Positions 33,084-42,317 of a DNA stretch of 64,000 bases are shown here, in pieces (the stretch's first letter is position 1; the number at the start of each line of letters is the position of its first letter). The notes below the pieces were generated by a model, which saw only the letters and a list, made by a program, of their open reading frames with translations, searched no databases and was not told where the DNA came from. The translations under genes were made by a program, and so were the position numbers. Origin of the DNA: Dipteris shenzhenensis (lineage: Eukaryota; Polypodiophyta; Polypodiopsida; Gleicheniales); assembly GCA_047967505.1 (NCBI GenBank), contig CM106539.1, one strand, 5' to 3'.

Positions 33084-33546
33084 TGTCAAGCTCTCTATAC
33101 TAGTCTATCCTCTACTGCAGATCACGGGAGCAGCACCATGATTCTCCTCCCAGCCAATTCTTGCTAAGGCTCACCAGCCAGACAGAGATCTTCGTTGAAA
33201 ATCCCTTGAATCCTTTTCTTCTCTTCTCTCTCTAGCCTTAGCAAGCCCCAATTCCCTAGATAGATCTAGATGCCACATGTCATCCATATAGGGCCTTCCT
33301 AATGCAACATTTCACCCCTCTCTTGGGATGCATTAAATTCCTTGCCCCTAGGCACAATCTTAGCACTAGGCCCTAGGTCTTAGATCTATCTAGTCTGGTG
33401 CTATCAGCCCTCACCTAGGACCTTGACATTAAATCCCTCCCGATCATTTACATGAAGCGCAAACACATATATTACAGAGTTAGATCCTTTAAGGGAAATG
33501 TCGACTGATTCTTCCGAGGTCATGCTACCTCGGCTAGAGCGTAACA
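33084..33546 (-). repeat. Gypsy B 5' LTR (463 bp)
   Basis: On the minus strand it starts TGTTACGCTCTAGCCGAGG and ends GCTTGACA. It is clearly homologous to the 455-bp LTRs of gypsy A, with more differences than A's two LTRs have between them. Confidence 0.9.
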
Positions 33547-34163
33547 ATGATGAGATCATGCATCCTGCCCAGATCAAGAAGCGCGTGTCCATATGGTGTA
33601 ACAGGCCCGTGTCGGTCCGATGAGGTCCTGGTCATACCTGCTCCCTCTAGGTCCATGTCTGGTAGCATGATAGAGTCGTCTCGAAAGTCCAGAAGTGGTG
33701 CTTGGCGCGTGCTCGTCTTGGCGTTGAAGTCCCCAACGAGGAGAACTTCCCCACGGGATGAAAGATCTGGGATATCCTGATGTAAAGGTGCATATGACGA
33801 TGTCTCACCCTCCTCTTGTGCCACTCTGGCGAAGTGGGATGTGTCTAGCGGGAAGTAGCATATTGCTATGAAAAGGTCACGGGTGTCTGTGCGTCGGATC
33901 CGGATCCACATGAATCGGGAGTGTGCATCCTTCCTCTCAATGGAGATGGCTCCAACGAGGGAAGACCTGTAGAATACTACGACCCCGCCTGATCCTTGGA
34001 CTCCTCCTGTATCCCTCGTCTCATCCTTGAAGGCTGACTCCCATGTGTAGCCACTGACTATCGGTAGTGGACGCTCTTGGCTCTGGTGTGTCTCCGTGTA
34101 AAAGACTGTCTCGTCCTGTATAAGACTCCGAGAAGTTCCCTGGGTCTGACCATAAGGTACCAT
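33547..34163 (-). pseudogene. LINE family 2 endonuclease (copy c), cut by gypsy B
   Basis: An open block of about 200 codons in one frame: ERPLPIVSGYTWESAFKD, GVQGSGGVVVFYRSSLVGA, SRFMWIRIRRTDTRDLF and VLLVGDFNAKTS. GDFN is the APE-family active-site string. ORF2 must start upstream (a TIWNCNG string near 34170 may be the SWNVRG-like opening), but the frame is interrupted there. The block ends at the gypsy LTR. Confidence 0.85.
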
Positions 34164-34389
34164 TACAGTTCCAAATGGTGCAGTCTAGGGTCTCGAAAAC
34201 CTGAGTCTCATAGGCCCCGTCCCCCTAGGAGGTACGGGTGGGAGCCTGACGGGTGCCGGTCAACAACCTACTATCTGGGACCACGGCCCATTTCCCCTCC
34301 TTGCGGGCAACATCCCGCTGCTGCAGAAGAACTCGTCGCTCCTCAATCTGTAGTGGTATCAAATCCTCGTCCATGGACAGGGGGGATGC

Positions 34390-35040
34390 TCTCGTAGAGA
34401 GGCTTAGCGTCGGAGTGTCGCTAATCGAGCATGTGAATCTCTGAAGCGAATGACTAGGGGCTGCTCTCGGTTGGGATCTCTCCCAACACGCCATGCTCCC
34501 TCTATGCCATGGTCGGGGACTCCCATGGTGGTGGTCACAAAGGTGATCGCCTCCTCCATGGGCGTCGTAGTGGTGCTGGTGCTGTCTCGCATGATCCCTC
34601 GTACTCGGATGTTGAGGGCCTTCGAAGCCCTCTGCTGCTACTCCTGTATGGCAGCTGAAACGGCTGCCTTTGCGGGCTCCCGTTTCGCCACGTCCACCCA
34701 TCTAGTCGTCTCTGCTATAGCCGACTATATCGTGGCTATCTGTGCCTCCATCTCTGTGACTGGGGTCCCTCCAGGCGCTGCTTTGAGGGTCCCGAGCTCC
34801 TCTCGAAGCTGTGATGTCGTGTCTGAGTCCCTGGATAAGGGTGCCCTGCTCCTGTATAATGCGGGCCTGCTCCTGGGTGTATCGAGCCTGCTCTTGAGAG
34901 AGAGACAAGGTTTTTTGAGAGGCAACTGAGGAGGAGCAACATGAGCCCTTACGTGGAGATCCACCTCCCCCAGCGGAAGGGGCCACTGCCCAACCAGAGG
35001 ATCCTCCCATGATAGAGGTTTAGCGTCCGCACTCACCCTT
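34390..35040 (-). pseudogene. LINE family 2 ORF1: coiled coil and L1-ORF1p-like C-terminal domain
   Basis: N-terminal residues GGSSGWAVAPSAGG lead to a heptad-like coiled coil (LSLSQEQARYTQEQARIIQE). After a frameshift and a TAG near 34645, the other frame continues with ALNIRVRGIMRD, EEAITFVTTTMGVPD, IEGAWRVGRDPNREQPLVIR and DSHARLATLRR. That order (IRVRG, GV, A-x-RVGR, PLVIRF, R-A-x-LR) is the signature of the Transposase_22 / L1 ORF1p RNA-binding region. ORF1p proteins of this type form coiled-coil trimers that bind LINE RNA. Broken here. Confidence 0.7.
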
Positions 35041-35194
35041 GCATCGGCAGCGAGCCTCAGAAGCTCCTGACGCTGCGATGGCAGAAGCTACGGACAATAC
35101 CTTGACAGCGCGGCTAAGGAGGAGCAAATCCAGAGCCCCGACAAGCCTGATCAACAAGGGGGGGCTGTGGTTGCCCCTACTCCCCCCTCCCCAT

Positions 35195-35410
35195 GTCATC
35201 TAGCGTTTACTAATAGGTTACTAATGGCTTCTCTGATTTAAAATTTTTGTATCTGCTAATCTGCGCATCATTTTGATCTCGCATCAATTGCACCGCATAT
35301 CATTTCTATCCGTGTCATCTAGCATTTACTAATAGGTTACTAATGGCTTCAAAAAAATTGTATCCGTTAATCTGTGCATCATTTTGATCTCGCATCAATT
35401 GCATCGCAAT
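35195..35410 (+). repeat. Tandem duplication with 119-bp unit
   Basis: GTCATCTAGC starts at 35195 and 35314; the copies share GTTTACTAATAGGTTACTAA and TTTTGATCTCGCATCAATTG strings. The second copy lacks about 20 bp after GGCTTC. It lies just upstream of gypsy A. Confidence 0.88.
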
Positions 35411-35516
35411 CGTAATTTTTCAAAGAAAATTATTGTATGCTTAGATGGGTGGGAGGCTGAGAGGCGAGAGAGAGGAAGCCAGCAAATCAGAGAAAGGAGA
35501 ATAAAAGAGCCATGGG

Positions 35517-35971
35517 TGTTACGCTCTAGCCAAGGTAGCATGACCTCGGAAGAATCAGTCGACATTTCCCTTAAAGGATCTATCTTTGTAATATATTTGT
35601 TTGCGCTTCATGTAAATGATCCGAAGGGAATTAATGTCAAGGTCCTAGGTGAGGGCTGATAGCACCAGACTAGGTAGATCTAAGGCCAAGGGCCTAATGC
35701 AAAGATTGTGCCTAGGGGCAAAGGATTTAATGCATCCCAAGAGAGGGGTGAAATGTTACATTAGGAAGGCCCTATATGGATGACATGTGGCATCTAGATC
35801 TATCTAGGGAGTTGGGGCTTGTTGAGGCTAGAGAGAGAAGAGAAGGATTTCACGTATGTTTTGATTTGATTTTCTCTGTCTGCTCGTTAGCTTCAGCAAG
35901 GTTGGCTGGGAGGATATACATGGTGCTGCTCCCGTGATCTGCAGTAGGAATTAGATAAATAGTGCTTAACA
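35517..35971 (+). repeat. Gypsy A 5' LTR (455 bp)
   Basis: Starts TGTTACGCTCTAGCC and ends GTGCTTAACA. Pairs with 41018-41472. A CCCTATATGG string at about 35770 is a possible TATA box. Confidence 0.95.
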
Positions 35972-35973
35972 TT

Positions 35974-35985
35974 TGGTATCAAAGC
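35974..35985 (+). other. Gypsy A primer-binding site
   Basis: TGGTATCAAAGC lies two bases after the LTR. It differs at one position from gypsy B's TGGTATCAGAGC. Confidence 0.88.
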
Positions 35986-37240
35986 CCAAGGCTACGAATT
36001 GGAGGGGACTGCACGACGATGACGAACGGGATGAGTAGGACAGCGTGAGCTCGAGGTGCAGGCCTGGACAGGCCTGGTGGCTGACGATGGATAGGCGTGG
36101 AGCGTAGGTGGCGAGTCGTCCACTTGTGACCTTCACGTGATGGATAGAGCTGGATCGTCGAAGGACCTCAGCGCCAAATCGACGGGCTGACTGTGTTGGT
36201 GCTACGTTGTGACGAAGAACAACTGGCCTACGCAAGCTTGTCGCAGAGCGAAGGAAAGGAATGGATTGACGAACAGCGCGGTGGTCCTCTAGCACTGGCG
36301 AGCAAGAATTGCGGTCGGTAGGACAATTGACGAAACCCGTAACTATGACGGAAAGGGTGCTGTTGGCGCTCCCATAACTACAACGGAAGGGGGGGGCGTA
36401 ACAGGAACTCGGGAATTAGGATGACCCTTCGACGTTGATAGTTCGTGACTGACCCCAGATCAACGGAGATTCCATGCGGGGCATTCGACGAATATTGAAG
36501 TGATCTATGACGGACAAAGGCTTGTTGACAACCTTACCGCTTCTGAGTCGTTGTTGGAGCGTGGGGATCCCGTAAGTCAGTGTTTAATATTTGGGATCAT
36601 CACCACCCGTGCGTTTCGTCAAACACATCGCACGCTTGGAATGCAGAGGTGACGCAGAACAGTCTGGCTAGCCCGTGATCTGCTTCCCTGGCGCACGTAC
36701 GCTCAAGATTTCGAACGCCAAGCAGCCAATACCGGAGCTGTGACTGCAGATTGGTCGCAGGAGTGTGTCTGGATCTGCATGGAACCAAGAAGTGACGAAA
36801 CTGTTGATAACCAGGGAGCTCTCTTTGACCTCCATCAGTTTCGTGTTTTTTTTTCTTCTTGATTTAGTCGGGTGATGCTCTACTTTCATAGATAGGATCT
36901 TGAGAGTGATCAGCCTGCATGAGGCTTTGATGTTGTAGCAGGGACAGATTATGCCTGTGCATATGCCTATGTGCTACAGTTTGAGTTGTTTGCAGGAGCT
37001 TCCCTAGGATAGGGAAAAGCGCCATTTGGGATATATGCCTGTGTCAAATGCCTAGTCAGTGTGCATGTGGGATTGCAGGAATTCCCTAGTATAGGGAATT
37101 GTGTCAGACTATTAGTACACTGAATTGTGTCAGCTTGTAAATACAGCTTTCTAGCGGTGGTTTTTTTTTATTTATTTTTTTTTTAAAAAAACCCACAAAT
37201 CAAACCAAAACAAAACAAAGCAAAACACCCATTGAACTAA
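35986..37240 (+). other. Gypsy A 5' leader with two conserved hairpins
   Basis: Non-coding leader between PBS and gag. TTCCCTAGGATAGGGAA lies at 37000-37016 and TTCCCTAGTATAGGGAA at 37082-37098; each is a 7-bp inverted repeat around three bases, and the second stem extends to 9 bp. The 82-bp spacing is the same as in gypsy B. A T-rich run (37159-37185) precedes gag. Confidence 0.85.
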
Positions 37241-40200
37241 ATGGAAGCAGAAGAAGGAGCTTCCAGGAGGGACCCTGGTGAATCAGGAGTCCGGCCGACC
37301 CAGCAGGTGTCGCGCCCAGTAGCTCACACTTTATCTGGCAAGATTGCATTGCTGGAGGATGCCTTGCAACAGTTGTTAGCGCAGCAATTACAAGCTAATG
37401 CAGGGCAGTCCGAACTTAGGAGAGCGATACATAGTATGTCTGCCAGACCTTCTCGAGAGGAGAAGGGAAAGGCTCCAATGGAACCGGAGTCTAGTATCCA
37501 TACGGTCGAGCCTAGGAAGGCTAAAGTGCCAAATATTGCCAATTACAGACCGGAAAAGTATTCTGGTCGGATGAACGACCGTAGCTCCGATGTCATTGAG
37601 ACCTGGTTACACAAATGGGACGAGGCGTTCGCCATTTGTGAAATCAGAAATGACATCAAGAAGATCCGTGAGGCCACCCACATGTTTAGTGAGGCAGCGG
37701 ATTGGTGGTGGATTAAACAACAAAAAGATGGTATAGCATCCACTACCTGGGAGGGGTTTAAAAGAGAGTTCAGGAAGCACTTCTTACCTCCTGATGAAGC
37801 ATCCCGAGCTTGGGATCAATATAGGAACCTTCGTCAGAGGAATTTATCAGTGGCAGAATACACTGATAAGTTTCGAGAGAGTGTAATGAAGGTTGACGAA
37901 CCCCTGCCTCAATCAATCCAAATGAAAGATTTCATATTTGGATTGAATGATCGAATAAAAATGGAAGTTCAGGCTAAGTACGCGAACACGTTAGATGATG
38001 CAATAGCTATAGCCCTGAACTATGAGGATGCCAAGGGCAGCAAGCCAAGTGGGTTTGCACAGGTCGGAACCCAGTATGGGTATCCGAAGAAATCTGGGTT
38101 TAAGAAGAAGTGGACTAGTAGAGGGAGTGGTTCTCAGCCGAGTGGTCAAGCCAAGCAGGCGAAACCGGCTGAAACTCCTAAACCAAGTACCACCATTGGA
38201 GTGAAGAGGAAAGTAACCCCAATGGCAGCCCGGGCTTGGTCCAAGTCTCCCTTGAACCCAGAACAAAGGGAAAAAGCGAGGAGAGAAGGCTTATGTTTTG
38301 GTTGCCTTCAGCCTCATCAGTGGAAGGATTGTCCACGTAACAAAGATCGTCGGATGGCTGAGATGATCTCAGAGTGCGACGTGGAGATGGACGGAAGTCC
38401 CAGAGCGGAAGAGATGCAGATTCAGCTAGCGGGATCTTCTCAGAGGTTAGTACCTTGTTTGTTATGTGTGTCTGTTGCTAAGCTAGTGACGAGTGCACCT
38501 GATAACATCCTATCTAAGCCCGCAGCAACGGGGTATACAGCCTTTAATGATATGGAGTTAATTAAAATGAAAGGGCAAGTGGCCAATCATGATGTCATTG
38601 TGTTGTTTGACTCGGCGTCAACTCACAATGTGATTAACTCCAAGCTCGTGAAGAGGCTGAAATTAAAGACAAGTCCATCTGACTATGCGTATACAGTCAG
38701 GATGGCAGATGGAAGTTCCACTGAAGTATGGGACCAAAGGGTTACCCAGTTGGAGCTTCGGATTCAGGACTATGCTGAGAAGCTTGATTTTGAAATGACC
38801 AAGCTTGCTCAGGCGGATATAGCCCTGGGTATGGCGTGGCATTCTAGGAAGAATCCAGCCATTGATTGGAAAAAGCACGTATATCAATTCAAGATGAATG
38901 ATGTGCTTTATGTCTTGCGAGGTGAGAAAGATATACCTCAGGGACCGTTGGTTTCCGTGATGGAAATCCGAAAAGCTCAAGTAGAGTTTTTATTCCTTTG
39001 CACAACATCGGTAGAGCCGGTTGATGATTCTTCGGCTAGCACTGATGTTACACAAAGTGGTGAGATGGCCAAGCTGGCTAATCTTATAACAGAGGAGTTC
39101 TCTGAATGTTTTAGGGATGAACTACCTTATGGGTTACCTCCAGAGCGGAAAGTTCAGCATAAGATTAAACTGATCCCAGGGGCAGAACCTGTAAATAGAC
39201 CTTCCTATAGAATGACTTTTACTGAAGAGGCGGAGGTGCATAGACAACTGGAAGAATATCTCAAGTTGGGGCAGATTCAACCAAGTTTCTCACCTTTTGC
39301 TTCACCAGTGATATTAAAGAAGAAAAAGGATGATACGTTTCGCCTCTGTATAGATTACAAAGCATTGAATAATATCACTGTTAAGCACAGGTATCCGATG
39401 GCTCGGATTGATGATTTGCTAGATGCATTACATGGAGCCGTGATTTTCAGCAAGATAGATCTTAAGTGTGGCTACCATCAGATCCGGATTAGAGCCGAGG
39501 ATGTGCATAAAACCGCTTTTAGAAGCAGGTTTCGTCATTATAAGTTTTTGGTAATGCCCTTCGGACTTACCAATGCTCCAGCGACATTCGTCATGCTTAT
39601 GAACGATTTACTACGTCCGTATATCGGAAAGTTCGCAGTACATTTTATTGACGATATCCTGATATTCAGTAAAAGTATTACTGAGCATCGTGAACACTTA
39701 AGAGTGGTGTTCAGTACTTTGAGGAAAGCCAGTTTTTATGTAAATAAAAAGAAAACTATAATGTGTATGGTTAGACTTGAATATTTAGGATTCATAATTA
39801 CTCCACAGGGGGTAGAAATGGATCCAAAGAAAGTGGCTGCGATACTAACTTGGCCAATCCCTCAGAGTCTGACCGCGCTTCTGACCGCGCTGCGATCATT
39901 CTTAGGGTTTGTCCAATTTTATAGAAGGCATATCAAAGAATATTCCGGAATAGTATCGCCATTGACTGATCTGACCTCAGATAAAGTACTTTTTTTTTTG
40001 GGTTCTATCCTTGTGGTGGTTGATCGTCTAACCAAGATGTCTCACATTCCGACTAGAGAGTCTGTTAGTGCCCCGCAAGTGGCGGATTTGTTCATTAGAC
40101 ATATATTTCGTCTGCATGGATTGCCTAGATCCATAGTGTCAAACAGAGATGTCAGATTTACCGGTCATTTTTGGACAGCGGTATTTGAGACACTAAGGAC

Positions 40201-41005
40201 TGAGTTGGAAATGAGTAGTGGGGATCATCCTAAGACGGATGGTCAGACGGAGAGAGTCAACCAGACTTTAGAGGATATGCTGAGAGCATATGTGTCATTG
40301 AGGCAACATACATGGGACAAGTGGTTGCCAATGTTGGAGTTTGCCTACAATGATAGAAAACATTCCTCTACCGGGTTCAGTCCGTTTAAGCTGAACTATG
40401 GTTATAGACCAGTAAATCCAACTATAGTTGGAGTACCTCAGAAAGTGCCTAGTGCCGCGAACTTTGTGGTTCAGATGCGGGAGATGCTAGCACTTGCGAG
40501 AGCTAATATCCGCCAGGCTATGGATCGAGCCAAGGTGTATGCAGATGAAAACCAGTCTATAAGAGTATTTAAGGAAGGAGAAAAAGTTTTTCTCAGAGTT
40601 CCTTCGCACTCGAAGTCGTTGACTTCAGGAGAGTGTGCTAAGTTATCACCTCGATACTGTGGGCCGTGGTTAATTCTAAAGAGAATAGGCAAGGTAGCCT
40701 ATAAATTAGAATTGCCACAGTGGTGTAAGGTGCACCCAGTTTTTCATGTTTCGCGCTTAAAGAAATTTTTACATACAGGTGACTCACTAATCGAAGGTGT
40801 GGTTTTGTTTCAGGAGATAGAGGATAATGCGCGGCGCAAACCAACAAGAATCCTGGACCGAGGGACAATGCAAATACGAAATCGGAAGATACCCACGGTG
40901 TTGGTTGCATGGCATGGTCAGCCTCTATCCGAAGCTACCTGGGAATCCGTATATCAGTTGCGGAGAGTGTTCCCAGATTTTATCATCGAGGACGCTGATG
41001 TCTGA
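37241..41005 (+). CDS. Gypsy A gag-pol polyprotein, intact frame but missing RNase H
   Basis: 1254 codons without a stop. Gag: residues 1 to about 350, with capsid block IETWLHKWDEAFAICEIRND. Zinc knuckle CFGCLQPHQWKDC (about 352-364), one residue shorter than CX2CX4HX4C. Protease VLFDSASTHNVIN (about 455), DSA in place of DSG. RT about 640-910, with FSKIDLKCGYHQIR (about 735) and active site FIDDILIFS (about 800). At residue 916, within T10 (39990-39999), RT thumb sequence joins directly to the integrase core at LVVVDRLTKM; RNase H and the HHCC domain are gone yet the frame is kept. Integrase D (VVVDR), D (SNRDVRF) and E (TDGQTERVNQTLED) are present. The C-terminus has a chromodomain-like end (TRILDRGTMQIRN ... 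ATWESVYQL). It acts in reverse transcription and integration in relatives; activity here is doubtful. Confidence 0.93.
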   Translation: MEAEEGASRRDPGESGVRPTQQVSRPVAHTLSGKIALLEDALQQLLAQQLQANAGQSELRRAIHSMSARPSREEKGKAPMEPESSIHTVEPRKAKVPNIANYRPEKYSGRMNDRSSDVIETWLHKWDEAFAICEIRNDIKKIREATHMFSEAADWWWIKQQKDGIASTTWEGFKREFRKHFLPPDEASRAWDQYRNLRQRNLSVAEYTDKFRESVMKVDEPLPQSIQMKDFIFGLNDRIKMEVQAKYANTLDDAIAIALNYEDAKGSKPSGFAQVGTQYGYPKKSGFKKKWTSRGSGSQPSGQAKQAKPAETPKPSTTIGVKRKVTPMAARAWSKSPLNPEQREKARREGLCFGCLQPHQWKDCPRNKDRRMAEMISECDVEMDGSPRAEEMQIQLAGSSQRLVPCLLCVSVAKLVTSAPDNILSKPAATGYTAFNDMELIKMKGQVANHDVIVLFDSASTHNVINSKLVKRLKLKTSPSDYAYTVRMADGSSTEVWDQRVTQLELRIQDYAEKLDFEMTKLAQADIALGMAWHSRKNPAIDWKKHVYQFKMNDVLYVLRGEKDIPQGPLVSVMEIRKAQVEFLFLCTTSVEPVDDSSASTDVTQSGEMAKLANLITEEFSECFRDELPYGLPPERKVQHKIKLIPGAEPVNRPSYRMTFTEEAEVHRQLEEYLKLGQIQPSFSPFASPVILKKKKDDTFRLCIDYKALNNITVKHRYPMARIDDLLDALHGAVIFSKIDLKCGYHQIRIRAEDVHKTAFRSRFRHYKFLVMPFGLTNAPATFVMLMNDLLRPYIGKFAVHFIDDILIFSKSITEHREHLRVVFSTLRKASFYVNKKKTIMCMVRLEYLGFIITPQGVEMDPKKVAAILTWPIPQSLTALLTALRSFLGFVQFYRRHIKEYSGIVSPLTDLTSDKVLFFLGSILVVVDRLTKMSHIPTRESVSAPQVADLFIRHIFRLHGLPRSIVSNRDVRFTGHFWTAVFETLRTELEMSSGDHPKTDGQTERVNQTLEDMLRAYVSLRQHTWDKWLPMLEFAYNDRKHSSTGFSPFKLNYGYRPVNPTIVGVPQKVPSAANFVVQMREMLALARANIRQAMDRAKVYADENQSIRVFKEGEKVFLRVPSHSKSLTSGECAKLSPRYCGPWLILKRIGKVAYKLELPQWCKVHPVFHVSRLKKFLHTGDSLIEGVVLFQEIEDNARRKPTRILDRGTMQIRNRKIPTVLVAWHGQPLSEATWESVYQLRRVFPDFIIEDADV

Positions 41006-41017
41006 AGAGGGAAGGAA
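41004..41017 (+). other. Gypsy A polypurine tract
   Basis: GAAGAGGGAAGGAA directly precedes the 3' LTR, overlapping the stop codon region of the ORF. It is the expected plus-strand primer site. Confidence 0.8.
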
Positions 41018-41472
41018 TGTTACACTCTAGCCGAGGTAGCATGACCTCGGAAGAATCAGTCGACATTTCCCTTAAAGGATCTATCTTTGTAATATATTTG
41101 TTTGCGCTTCATGTAAATGATCGGGAGGGAATTAATGTCAAGGTCCTAGGTGAGGGCTGATAGCACCAGACTAGGTAGATCTAAGGCCAAGGGCCTAATG
41201 CAAAGATTGTGCCTAGGGGCAAAGGATTTAATGCATCCCAAGAGAGGGGTGAAATGTTGCATTAGGAAGGCCCTATATGGATGACATGTGGCATCTAGAT
41301 CTATCTAGGGAGTTGGGGCTTGTTGAGGCTAGAGAGAGAAGAGAAGGATTTCACGTATGTTTTGATTTGATTTTCTATGTCTGCTCGTTAGCTTCAGCAA
41401 GGTTGGCTGGGAGGATATACATGGTGCTGCTCCCGTGATCTGCAGTAGGAATTAGATAAATAGTGCTTAACA
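41018..41472 (+). repeat. Gypsy A 3' LTR (455 bp)
   Basis: TGTTACACTCTAGCC to GTGCTTAACA; same length as the 5' LTR. It is followed by ACGGG. Confidence 0.95.
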
Positions 41473-41830
41473 ACGGGAGAGGCGAGAAGAGGCAAGAAGC
41501 GTGATCGAGGAGAACATTCTAGAAGAGGCAAGGAATAACAATGGTTGAGGCAGAGGTCAATTTATAAGCGAGGAGAGGCGGTGCAGAAAATTCGAGAAGG
41601 GTGAACACATGCCTCCCCCATTTACCCCTCCTTTCCCCCCTCCCCTTGAGGGCGTCCCCCAAACTAATTAATTGAATTTCTTTTTGAGAACGTTAGGGGC
41701 CCCTATTCCCCCCTGGAGATTCTGGACTCTTACCCTCTACCCCTCGAGATAACGACTCTTACCCTCTACCCTTGGAGGTAACGCTTGTGGTCTTGCAATC
41801 CTGGAAAGGGGATTCGATCAACGTAGTGGG
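41473..41830. other. No recognisable gene
   Basis: Purine-rich, then pyrimidine-rich sequence with two near-identical ACTCTTACCCTCTACCC strings (about 41729 and 41755). It may be 5' sequence of the LINE that follows. Confidence 0.35.
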
Positions 41831-41894
41831 CTCCCAAACACACCCAGTTTGGAGATTCCAGTTCACATCCACAGGGTTGGAGAAGTGATCCCCA

Positions 41895-42317
41895 GTGGTG
41901 TTTGATACTATTATGGGAGATCATATTTCATGCATGATGGATGAGTGGATGGGTCCACAAGGACTCGAACTTTGGCACGCCCATGGTGCGGAGGTGAATT
42001 TTCAGCTGTGCTTCACACGAGAGAAACCGATGTGTGGTTTGGTGGCAGGAGTTATTAGATTGCCGCTTGAGGCAAAGGTTGATCAGGCATACTACTAGCC
42101 ACTCCAGAAGTGTGCGGAGTTGTTCGGGGTGGAAGTCTCCTTCATGATGAAGGGGGCACGGAAGATTGGCATTGAGCCGGTGTCCACCTTAGTACATCAA
42201 CGTACAGACACGGACTACTCGCCCTCCAAACCCTCGACAAAGTCACATAAGGCAGTCTTTTTGGAATAGGAACCCACTCACAGGAGAGCCTTGTTTTTTG
42301 CATCCCCGTCCTCATGA
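41895..42317 (+). pseudogene. LINE family 1 ORF1 C-terminal conserved block (copy 2)
   Basis: The block aligns with 21340-21762 of copy 1: MMDEWMGPQGLELWHAHG, KIGIEPVSTLVHQRTDTDY and SPSKPSTKSHK. Two stops are present (about 42097 and 42268). It closes at TCCTCATGA, where the ORF1 TGA overlaps the ORF2 ATG (42314-42317). Function unknown. Confidence 0.65.

Larger units (their letters stand above)
31376..33546 (-). mobile_element. Ty3/gypsy element B, truncated after gag
   Basis: A close relative of gypsy A in reverse orientation. It keeps the 5' LTR (33084-33546), PBS, a leader of about 0.9 kb and the first 260 gag codons, then ends abruptly at 31376 against copia H. Its LTR sits in a LINE family 2 endonuclease (copy c), so it inserted into that LINE and later lost its pol and 3' LTR. 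Confidence 0.9.
33547..35160 (-). mobile_element. LINE family 2, copy c: ORF1 and start of ORF2
   Basis: The minus strand holds ORF1 (about 35036-34390) followed by the endonuclease (34163-33547), which is cut by the gypsy B LTR. It is the only copy in the window that keeps family-2 ORF1. Its endonuclease is almost identical over long stretches to copy a. Confidence 0.85.
35517..41472 (+). mobile_element. Complete Ty3/gypsy (chromovirus-like) element A
   Basis: Two 455-bp LTRs (TGTTAC...CTTAACA) flank a PBS, a 1.27-kb leader and a single 1254-codon gag-pol ORF. The LTRs differ at about six positions by eye (about 1.3%). The 5-bp flanks are ATGGG on the left and ACGGG on the right, a TSD with one mismatch. 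The ORF lacks RNase H and the integrase zinc domain, so the copy is young but probably not autonomous. Confidence 0.95.

Noticed and set aside
37241-41005. Long intact ORF as a candidate host gene
   Set aside because: Domain content (gag, protease, RT, integrase) and flanking 455-bp LTRs show it is a gypsy element.
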